Of a stretch of DNA of 44,693 bases, positions 38,214 through 44,693 are shown in pieces (the first letter of the stretch is position 1; each line of letters begins with the position of its first letter). Made by a program: the position numbers and the translations under genes. The notes below the pieces were generated by a model, which had not been told where the DNA came from, ran no database searches, and was given only the letters and a program-made list of their open reading frames with translations. Source of the DNA: an uncultured Collinsella sp. (GTDB lineage: Bacteria > Actinomycetota > Coriobacteriia > Coriobacteriales > Coriobacteriaceae); assembly GCA_959018755.1 (NCBI GenBank), contig CAUEMA010000017.1:1-44693 (forward strand), written 5' to 3'.

Positions 38214-39505
38214 TGGATGGCACGCTGTTCGTTCACCGTGAGTTTAATGGGTCTTACCAGCCGGTTGGCATATTGGAGGAAAATGCGGGGTTTCCGATAT
38301 TCACCTATAGCCCCAAATATCTCGAGAGCGGTGATGCGGCGCCGATTTCGATCTCGCTGCCGTTGTCGGCCGAGACATTTAGTCCGGACGCAACGGGTTC
38401 CTTTTTCTCCGGCATCATTCCGGAGGGGCAGCTCAACAGGGACCTTGAGAAAAGGGCGCGAGCGGAACGCGGAGATTACTTTAAGGTGCTCGATTTGGTC
38501 CGCGACGAACCTGTCGGCGCTCTGGTTTTGACGCGAGAGCCTTCGGCCGACGGTCTCGAAATGGGCTATGAAGAGATAGATGCGGAACAGCTAAGCGGAC
38601 TGGCATACGCACCGGCGGAGATTGCTTTTGATTTAACGCTAGAGAGTCGAATCTCCCTTGCAGGTGCTCAGGCGAAGGTCGGTCTCTACCATACGGGTGA
38701 TGACCCATGTGGTGGATGGTACCTGCCTCATGGAGCGGCCCCATCCACACACATTCTCAAGGCAGGGTCGAAAACGTTCCCGGGCGAGACAGTGTGCGAA
38801 GCGATGTGCGTGAGAGCCGCCTCTCTGATGGACCTATCGGCCGAAGAGTGCTTTCTTATCCGAGTTGAGGATGCCGAGCCAATTATCGCCGTGAAACGAT
38901 TTGACCGAGTAACGCCTGATACCGGACGCTCGGTTGACGGATTGCCAATTCCATACCGTTTGCACCAGGAAGATGTTTGTCAGGCCAAGGGCATCTCGCG
39001 TGAGCTTAAATATGAGCCGACGGGCGTCAATTACCTGGGGCTTATCGTCGATGCGGTGCGAAGGGCGTCGACGAATCAAATGGAGGACAGGTTCCTTGTC
39101 GGCTATAACCAGCTGTTCGACTATGCCGTAGGTAACTGTGATAACCATCTAAAGAACTGGTCGCTCGTATGGGACGAAAGTTGGAAGCAGGTGAGGTTGG
39201 CGCCGCTCTATGACGTGCTGTCCACAACGGTTTACCCCAGTCTCGTTCGTGAGATGGGCGTCTCGTTTGGTGGGAGCCGCAAGATTGACGACGTAACGCG
39301 TGGGTCGGTGATGAGCCAAATGATTGAGGCGGGTTTGCCCGGGGGAATTGTCGCCGGAATGATTGCTGATACCTGCAATGAGGTTCCAGACGCGCTAAGA
39401 GACGCGGCGCGCGGTCTCAAAGAAGAGGGTTTTCCCGAGGCGGAGGTAATGTTCGAGAAGATCATTCCAGAAGTGCAAGCTCGTTTAAGCAGGATCGCCT
39501 TATAA
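38213..39505 (+). CDS. hipA: HipA-like serine/threonine kinase toxin
   Basis: A 430-residue kinase; E. coli HipA (440) phosphorylates glutamyl-tRNA synthetase and causes persistence. Key residues are present: Ser148 in RISLAGAQAKV (the autophosphorylation loop), Lys183 in THILKAG, catalytic Asp310 in AVGNCDNHLKN, and the Mg-binding Asp334 in APLYDVLST. The toxin is therefore predicted active. The N-terminal HipA subdomain ends near residue 105. Base use is less GC-biased than in neighbouring genes, fitting acquisition by transfer. Confidence 0.9.
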   Translation: MDGTLFVHREFNGSYQPVGILEENAGFPIFTYSPKYLESGDAAPISISLPLSAETFSPDATGSFFSGIIPEGQLNRDLEKRARAERGDYFKVLDLVRDEPVGALVLTREPSADGLEMGYEEIDAEQLSGLAYAPAEIAFDLTLESRISLAGAQAKVGLYHTGDDPCGGWYLPHGAAPSTHILKAGSKTFPGETVCEAMCVRAASLMDLSAEECFLIRVEDAEPIIAVKRFDRVTPDTGRSVDGLPIPYRLHQEDVCQAKGISRELKYEPTGVNYLGLIVDAVRRASTNQMEDRFLVGYNQLFDYAVGNCDNHLKNWSLVWDESWKQVRLAPLYDVLSTTVYPSLVREMGVSFGGSRKIDDVTRGSVMSQMIEAGLPGGIVAGMIADTCNEVPDALRDAARGLKEEGFPEAEVMFEKIIPEVQARLSRIAL

Positions 39506-39529
39506 CAAAAACGTGCCGCCCAAACAAAA

Positions 39530-39555
39530 CGTGCCGCCCCAAACGGGGCGGCACG
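39530..39555. terminator. Bidirectional terminator between hipA and the usp gene
   Basis: CGTGCCGCCCC (39530-39540) pairs perfectly with GGGGCGGCACG (39545-39555). Read on the minus strand, TTTTGTTT follows. The 16-bp unit ACGTGCCGCCC-AAAC is partly repeated just upstream at 39511. Confidence 0.75.
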
Positions 39556-39597
39556 CCATTCCTCTATTCAGATAACTCACTGAAGTACGGTGACGAA

Positions 39598-39688
39598 GGC
39601 GCAAGGCCGGAAGGGGTTATCAAAGCCGACATCCCGCAGCCGCGAAGCGGCGAGGACGTCGGCGTGATAACCCCGCAGGCCTTGCGCC
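39598..39688. repeat. 91-nt palindromic element downstream of the usp gene
   Basis: Arms 39598-39634 and 39654-39688 match through GGCGCAAGGCC, GGGGTTATCA and GCCGAC blocks, with small mismatches. The centre has GCCGC-GAA-GCGGC. It ends 14 nt from the usp stop codon. Confidence 0.8.
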
Positions 39689-39701
39689 GGCGGGAAGGAA
39701 C

Positions 39702-40139
39702 CTATTTCACGACCAAGATGTCGCAGTCGGTGTTGCGCAGCAGGAACGTCGAAATTGAACCCAGGAGTGCATACTTGATCGAGGACAGGCCACGAGCGCC
39801 GCAGAGCACCAGGTCGGGCTTGACCACGTCGAGCATCTCGTCTTTGAGCGTCTCGCGAATGCGGCCGGCGCGAATCATGACCTCGACCTCGGGAATGTCG
39901 GGATTGGCCTTGGCCTCTTCGAGCTGCTTGGCGATGGAGTTCTTAAATGCCTCCTCTAGGCCGTTGACCAGATCGACTGGATATGAACCGGCGCTCTCGA
40001 GTGCCGTGGAATCGATAACGTGGCCGATAATCAGCTTGGCGCCGTTGTTCGCGGCGACCTTGATGGCGCGTGCGAGCACAAAATCCTGCTGCTCAGTACC
40101 GTCGAGTGAAACAAATACCTTGGTGTAGCCCTCGTTCAT
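39702..40139 (-). CDS. Universal stress protein (UspA family)
   Basis: A 145-residue cytoplasmic protein of the UspA fold. The start YTKVFVSLDGTEQQD has the conserved Asp of the nucleotide site. The C-terminal ATP loop GARGLSSIKYALLGSIST has the G-2x-G-9x-G-S/T spacing of ATP-binding members, and CDILVVK ends the protein. The start follows AGGAGGAAACC on its strand. The gene is single and divergent from uppP. Confidence 0.93.
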   Translation of the reverse strand: MNEGYTKVFVSLDGTEQQDFVLARAIKVAANNGAKLIIGHVIDSTALESAGSYPVDLVNGLEEAFKNSIAKQLEEAKANPDIPEVEVMIRAGRIRETLKDEMLDVVKPDLVLCGARGLSSIKYALLGSISTFLLRNTDCDILVVK

Positions 40140-40386
40140 GGTTTCCTCCTTGGTCTATCGCACGGGCGTGGGGCTCGTGCATCGGGCGGGCGCGGATGCG
40201 TGGCCGCCGGACACTTTATCTTGTTGCAGTTATACCCAAGGATTTGGGTTTGACCGCTCGCAATTCTGTGAACGGGCGAGTTTTTTGGTAAGGGTAGGCG
40301 CAGGCGCGCCGTCAACGGTTGATAATGGGACATCGCCCGCACCGTCCGCAGAACAATATCGGCGGGTGTCTAACGAGGGGGTCCCT

Positions 40387-41361
40387 TTGGATATCATCGA
40401 GCTTCTAAAATCTGCCTTCATGGGCCTGGTCGAGGGCATCACCGAATGGCTGCCTGTTTCGTCGACCGGTCACATGATCTTGGTGGACGAGTTCGTCAAG
40501 ATGAACGTGAGCGAGACGTTCTGGAATATGTTTCTGGTCGTGATTCAGCTTGGCGCCATTTTGGCCGTCTGCGTCCTGTTCTTCTACGACCTTAATCCGT
40601 TTTCTCCCAGCAAGGGCAAGGAGGGCCGTCGTGACACCTGGGTGTTGTGGGGCAAGATTGTGCTTGGCTGCATTCCCGCCGCGGCGATCGGTCTGCCGCT
40701 TAACGACTGGATGGAGGAGCATTTCTATAATGCTCCCGTCGTGGCGCTGGCGCTCATTGTGTACGGCGTGCTGTTTATCGTGATCGAGAACTGGCGCGCG
40801 AACAAGCGCGACCAGGCCGCTCTTGCCGGTTCGTTTGGTTCGCGTGCCGTGGTGACGGGCGGACGCCCCGCTGGTGCGCATTTTGCCACGTCCACTGCGA
40901 CTGCCGCTGCAGACGATGACGATAGCCTAGACTTTGGCTCCATCACTACGCTCGAGGACCTGAGCTGGAAGACCGCGCTGGGTATCGGTTGCTTCCAGGT
41001 GCTTTCGCTGATTCCGGGCACATCGCGCTCCGGCTCCACCATCATCGGCGGCCTGCTGCTTGGCTGCACACGCTCGGTGGCGTCTAAGTTCACGTTCTTC
41101 CTGGCCATTCCCGTCATGTTTGGCGCGAGCGCGCTCAAGCTGGTCAAGTACTTTATTAAGGGCGGTACTTTCGGCACCAACGAGATCGCCATCCTGGGCG
41201 TGGGCTGCATCGTGGCCTTTGTGGTTTCGCTTATCGCCATCAAGTGGCTTATGGGTTTCGTGCGCCGTCACGACTTCAGGTGCTTCGGCGTCTACCGCAT
41301 CATCCTGGGCATCGTGGTTCTCGCGTACTTCTTTGTCCTGGAGCCGATGCTCGGTTTGTAA
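40387..41361 (+). CDS. uppP: Undecaprenyl-diphosphatase (BacA type)
   Basis: A 324-residue membrane enzyme that recycles the cell-wall lipid carrier and gives bacitracin tolerance. Motif 1 is EGITEWLPVSSTGH (residues 16-29) and motif 2 is PGTSRSGST (210-218). A TTG start at 40387 has GAGGGG 6 nt upstream; GTG 40366 is an alternative. Compared with the usual ~270 residues, an extra hydrophilic loop of about 50 residues (140-190, Ala/Asp-rich, TAAADDDD) lies between membrane segments. Its codon use fits the host. Confidence 0.92.
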   Translation: MDIIELLKSAFMGLVEGITEWLPVSSTGHMILVDEFVKMNVSETFWNMFLVVIQLGAILAVCVLFFYDLNPFSPSKGKEGRRDTWVLWGKIVLGCIPAAAIGLPLNDWMEEHFYNAPVVALALIVYGVLFIVIENWRANKRDQAALAGSFGSRAVVTGGRPAGAHFATSTATAAADDDDSLDFGSITTLEDLSWKTALGIGCFQVLSLIPGTSRSGSTIIGGLLLGCTRSVASKFTFFLAIPVMFGASALKLVKYFIKGGTFGTNEIAILGVGCIVAFVVSLIAIKWLMGFVRRHDFRCFGVYRIILGIVVLAYFFVLEPMLGL

Positions 41362-41405
41362 CTCGGTCGATGCCGCACGGCGGCCAGGGCGACAACTTGT
41401 CATTC

Positions 41406-41443
41406 AAAGAGGGCGGCATAAAAGGTCTATGCTGCCCTCTTTT
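41406..41443 (+). terminator. Terminator after uppP
   Basis: AAAGAGGGCGGCATA (41406-41420) pairs with TATGCTGCCCTCTTT (41428-41442) with one G-U pair. A T run overlaps the stem end. Confidence 0.85.
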
Positions 41444-41598
41444 CATGCCAATTTGTTCGCCCTGGCCGCCGCTCGCTACCGTGGCCATGACATCGGCGGT
41501 TCCGTGATTGTCAATAGATTGGTGCAAAGCAACCTGACCCCATTGCGCCAAATCCGCTGGGGCGGGTCTGACGGTGGCGCACGGAGTCGTGGTGTGAT

Positions 41599-41629
41599 TT
41601 GCGCCGGTGTCCGCGCGGCTCGGTATACT
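41599..41629 (+). promoter_or_regulatory. Possible pcrA promoter
   Basis: TTGCGC at 41599-41604 and TATACT at 41624-41629 are 19 bp apart, a little wide. The -10 is good. It lies 62 nt before the start codon. Confidence 0.4.
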
Positions 41630-41690
41630 GGTACGGCTCAAACTATGGCGCTGCCCGCAGGCGCGCCGTCCGTCAGATGAGGAGTCGCCC

Positions 41691-44591
41691 ATGACCCAGC
41701 CCCTGCCCTGGGAAAAGAACGCCGCGGTACCCGTGCCGCCCGCGCCGGAACCCGTGCCGCTCGATGCATACACCGCCCCTGCAGCGCCGGAGCCCGAGCT
41801 CGTCCCGCTCGACATCTACGACGCCCCCGCGCCGGCGCCCAAGCCCGCCAAGCCGCTCGTCGACATTGACAGCCTTAATCCCGCCCAGCGCGAGGCGGTC
41901 CTGTCCACCGAGGGTCCGTTGCTGGTGCTCGCCGGCGCCGGCTCGGGCAAGACCCGCGTCTTGACCTTCCGCATCGCACATATGCTCGGCGATCTGGGCG
42001 TTAAGCCTTGGCAGGTTCTTGCCATCACGTTTACCAACAAGGCCGCGGCCGAGATGCGCGAGCGTCTGGCGGCGCTCATTCCCAGCGGCACCCGCGGCAT
42101 GTGGGTGTGCACCTTCCATGCCATGTGCGTGCGCATGCTGCGTGAGGACGCCGACTTGCTGGGCTATACCGGTCAGTTCACCATCTACGATGATGATGAC
42201 TCAAAGCGCATGGTGCGTGACATTATGCAGGCGCTCGGCATCGAGCAAAAGCAGTTCCCCATCAACATGATCCGCAGCAAGATCAGCTCGGCCAAAAACG
42301 CCATGATCGGCCCCGAGGACATGCTCAAGAGCGCCGATAGCCCCAACGACAAAAAGGCCGCGCAAGTCTACCTGGAGCTGGAGCGCCGCCTGCGCGCCGC
42401 CAATGCGATGGACTTCGACGACCTGCTCGTGCGCGCGCTTGAGCTGCTGCGCACCCGCCCCGAGGTGCTCGATAAGTACCAAGAGCGCTTCCGCTACATT
42501 AGCGTCGACGAGTATCAGGACACCAACCACGTCCAGTACGAAATCGCCAACCTGCTGGCCGCCAAGTACCAAAACCTCATGGTCGTGGGCGACGATGACC
42601 AGTCCATTTATAGCTGGCGCGGCGCCGACATCACCAACATCCTGGACTTTGAGAAGGACTTTAAAAACTGCAAGACCGTCAAGCTGGAGCAGAACTATCG
42701 TTCCACGGGTCATATCCTGAACGCCGCCAACGCCGTGGTACGCCACAACTCGCAGCGCAAGGACAAGCGCCTGTTTACGGCCGAGGGCGATGGCGAGAAG
42801 ATCCAGGCCTTCCAGGCGAGCGACGAGCGCGACGAGGGCCGCTGGATTGCCGGCGAGATCGAAAAGCTGCATGCCAAAGGCACGAGTTACGACGACATCG
42901 CCGTGTTCTACCGCACCAACGCCCAGTCGCGTATTCTCGAAGATATGTTTCTGCGCGCGGGCGTGCCCTACAAGATCGTGGGCGGCACGCGATTCTTCGA
43001 CCGTGCTGAGATCCGCGACGTCATGGCCTACCTCAAGATGATCGTGAACCCGGCCGACGAGATGAGCGTCAAGCGCGTCATCAACACACCTCGCCGCGGC
43101 ATCGGTTCCACCTCGATCCAAAAGATCGAGCAGCTGGCACGCGACAACCGCTGCTCGTTCTTCCAGGCTTGCGAGATCGCGTGCGCCGAGACCGGCATGT
43201 TTAGCGCCAAGGTGCGCAACGGCCTGTCGAGCTTTGTGTCGCTGGTGCGCGAGGGCCGCCGCATGGACGGCGAGCTCAAGGACGTCGTCGAGATGATTGT
43301 CGATAAGACGGGCTTGCTGCAGGCGTTTCGCGCCGAGGGCACCATGGAGTCCGAGAGCCGCGCCGAGAACATCCAGGAATTCCTGGGCGTCGCTGCCGAA
43401 TTTGAGGAGACGCACGAGGACATCGAGGGTACGCTCGAGAGCTTGGAAGAGCTGCGCGCAGCCGGTGTTGCCGACGTGCCTGCCGGCGCCGAGCCCGAGT
43501 CCGTCGTGGTGAGCGCGCCCGCGCCCGAACCGGGGCCATCTGCCCCGGCATCCTCGTTTGAGGCACTCGTCGGCGCGCGCGATGCTGCAGGTTCCAATCC
43601 GCTCGATAGACTAGCCGCCCCGGCGCTCTCACCGCAGGATGCCCTGGCCGCCGCCATCGCGGGCAACGCGTATGCCGCGCCGACGGAGATGCCGGCGGGT
43701 GCCGTGCATGCCGACGAGATTGAGCGCACCTACGGTCCGCTCACCTGTAAGGCGCTGCCGGCACTCATGGAGTGGCTGGCCCTGCGCTCCGACTTGGATT
43801 CCCTGGCCGGCGAGACGCATGCCATCACCATGATGACCATCCACTCCGCCAAGGGCCTGGAGTTCCCGGCGGTGTTCGTGGCCGGCATGGAGGAGGGCAT
43901 CTTCCCGCACGTGCACGACTTTGGCGGCAGCGATGACCCGGGTAAGCTCGAGGAGGAGCGTCGCCTGGCCTACGTCGCCATCACGCGCGCCCGTAAGCGC
44001 CTGTTCTTGACCTATGCGGCCACGCGTCGCACCTACGGCTCGACCTCTGCCAACCCGCGCTCGCGCTTCCTCAACGAGATTCCGTTTGAGGATATCGAGT
44101 TTAGCGGTATCGGTTCTGCCGGTTTTGAGGGAACGGGCTGGGAGAAGCGCGGCGACCGTCGCGGCACCTTTGGCTCGGGCATGGGCTCGGATATGTATGG
44201 CGGCAAGGTGTTTGGTTCGCATACGCGCTCGACCGGCGGTTCCGGTTCGCGCGGCGGATCGAGCTTTGACGATTTCTTTGGCGGTAGCAGCTACGGGACC
44301 GAGCGCCATCGTGGGGTCTCGTCCGACGCCGGCCGTGTTGCCTCGACCTTTGGTTCGGGTGCGCCGCGAGCCAAAAAGCCGTCGTCCAAGGTGTCTCCGA
44401 CGGTGGAGCGCAAGGTCGATCGTGCCAGCGCGTCGCAGGACTTTGCCGCAGGCGATACCGTGAGCCACAAGACCTTTGGCACGGGTACCGTGATCTCGGT
44501 CGCTGGAGACATGATCGAGGTCCAGTTCGAAAAGACCGGCCAGACCAAAAAGCTCATGAAGGGATTCGCTCCGATCGTCAAGCTGTCATAA
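41691..44591 (+). CDS. pcrA: ATP-dependent DNA helicase PcrA/UvrD
   Basis: A 966-residue superfamily-1A 3'-5' helicase. Seen: a Pro/Ala-rich N-tail (1-57), SLNPAQREAVLS (Q motif), Walker A GAGSGKT (82-88), DEYQDTN, GDDDQSIYSWRGA, LEQNYRS, MTIHSAKGLEFPAVFVAGME and AYVAITRARKRLFLTYA. A low-complexity Ala/Pro/Glu insert of roughly 90-100 residues interrupts domain 2B before LPALMEWL. A Gly/Ser-rich linker follows, then a Tudor-like C-terminus (VSHKTFGTGTVISV...EVQFEKTGQTKKL), known to bind RNA polymerase. ATG 41691 follows GATGAGGAG. It is longer than usual (~720-830). Confidence 0.95.
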   Translation: MTQPLPWEKNAAVPVPPAPEPVPLDAYTAPAAPEPELVPLDIYDAPAPAPKPAKPLVDIDSLNPAQREAVLSTEGPLLVLAGAGSGKTRVLTFRIAHMLGDLGVKPWQVLAITFTNKAAAEMRERLAALIPSGTRGMWVCTFHAMCVRMLREDADLLGYTGQFTIYDDDDSKRMVRDIMQALGIEQKQFPINMIRSKISSAKNAMIGPEDMLKSADSPNDKKAAQVYLELERRLRAANAMDFDDLLVRALELLRTRPEVLDKYQERFRYISVDEYQDTNHVQYEIANLLAAKYQNLMVVGDDDQSIYSWRGADITNILDFEKDFKNCKTVKLEQNYRSTGHILNAANAVVRHNSQRKDKRLFTAEGDGEKIQAFQASDERDEGRWIAGEIEKLHAKGTSYDDIAVFYRTNAQSRILEDMFLRAGVPYKIVGGTRFFDRAEIRDVMAYLKMIVNPADEMSVKRVINTPRRGIGSTSIQKIEQLARDNRCSFFQACEIACAETGMFSAKVRNGLSSFVSLVREGRRMDGELKDVVEMIVDKTGLLQAFRAEGTMESESRAENIQEFLGVAAEFEETHEDIEGTLESLEELRAAGVADVPAGAEPESVVVSAPAPEPGPSAPASSFEALVGARDAAGSNPLDRLAAPALSPQDALAAAIAGNAYAAPTEMPAGAVHADEIERTYGPLTCKALPALMEWLALRSDLDSLAGETHAITMMTIHSAKGLEFPAVFVAGMEEGIFPHVHDFGGSDDPGKLEEERRLAYVAITRARKRLFLTYAATRRTYGSTSANPRSRFLNEIPFEDIEFSGIGSAGFEGTGWEKRGDRRGTFGSGMGSDMYGGKVFGSHTRSTGGSGSRGGSSFDDFFGGSSYGTERHRGVSSDAGRVASTFGSGAPRAKKPSSKVSPTVERKVDRASASQDFAAGDTVSHKTFGTGTVISVAGDMIEVQFEKTGQTKKLMKGFAPIVKLS

Positions 44592-44648
44592 TCCCGGCGG
44601 ACCTGGGCGGGCGTATGGGGCAACATCGCCTGCTCGGGCAGTCCTGCT

Positions 44649-44686
44649 CGCACGGAGAGCACATTAAGTGCTCTCCGGCTCGTGCG
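44649..44686. terminator. Hairpin near the window end
   Basis: GGAGAGCAC (44654-44662) pairs perfectly with GTGCTCTCC (44668-44676); an outer CGCAC/GTGCG pairing extends it. There is no T run. It may end pcrA or be another palindromic repeat cut by the window edge. Confidence 0.5.
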
Positions 44687-44693
44687 GAACTCG

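Noticed and set aside
1..44693. CRISPR array, prophage or rRNA genes
   Set aside because: No regularly spaced short repeats, phage structural genes or rRNA sequence were seen in the window.

Overview
The window looks like chromosomal DNA of a high-GC, gut-type actinobacterium of the class Coriobacteriia, most like Collinsella. The grounds are the GC-rich codon use, two mannose-family PTS systems close together, the actinobacterial order eno - divIC/ftsB-like - ppx, and AGG/GAG-type Shine-Dalgarno sites. No database search was possible, so the genus is an inference. The segment is mostly core metabolism, with one intact IS110-type insertion sequence, one hipBA toxin-antitoxin pair and an unusually large number of long intergenic inverted repeats.

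Region 1 (1-6151) is sugar and Amadori-compound uptake. It holds the 3' end of one mannose-family EIID and an MFS exporter. An operator/promoter region follows, then a FrlB/GfrF-like SIS-domain deglycase, a complete EIIA-EIIB-EIIC-EIID permease, and a FrlC-like TIM-barrel epimerase. Internal terminators separate the enzyme genes from the permease genes. The permease would phosphorylate its substrate on entry and the SIS enzyme would split the sugar phosphate from the amino acid.

Region 2 (6255-15400) is a complete histidine pathway: a hisZ-hisG fusion, then hisD, hisC, hisB, hisH, hisA, hisF, hisI and hisE, with a convergent PHP-type histidinol phosphatase. Two palindromic repeats interrupt the operon.

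Region 3 (15521-22905) carries a stand-alone LarC C-terminal domain, a YfcE-like phosphodiesterase, mazG, eno, a DivIC/FtsB-like division protein, ppx, tRNA-Leu(TAA), a membrane-anchored repeat protein, and an orphan GatB-type EIIB paired with a VOC-fold protein.

Region 4 (22947-30001) has a palindromic MITE-like element, an operon of a DUF4342 protein with an OmpR-type regulator and histidine kinase, a small membrane protein, a metallophosphoesterase, a GluQ-type tRNA-modifying enzyme that may be leaderless, and an IS110-family element with a candidate bridge-RNA region.

Region 5 (30123-44693) has a DUF2207 membrane protein, a multibranched palindromic element, a GNAT acetyltransferase, purH, an unrecognised protein, a BceRS-like two-component pair, hipBA behind three evenly spaced operators, a universal stress protein, uppP and pcrA.

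The strongest candidates for something new are the PTS-plus-FrlC-like Amadori operon, the HisZ-HisG fusion, the 226-nt branched palindromic element at 32182-32407, and the collection of dispersed long inverted repeats.
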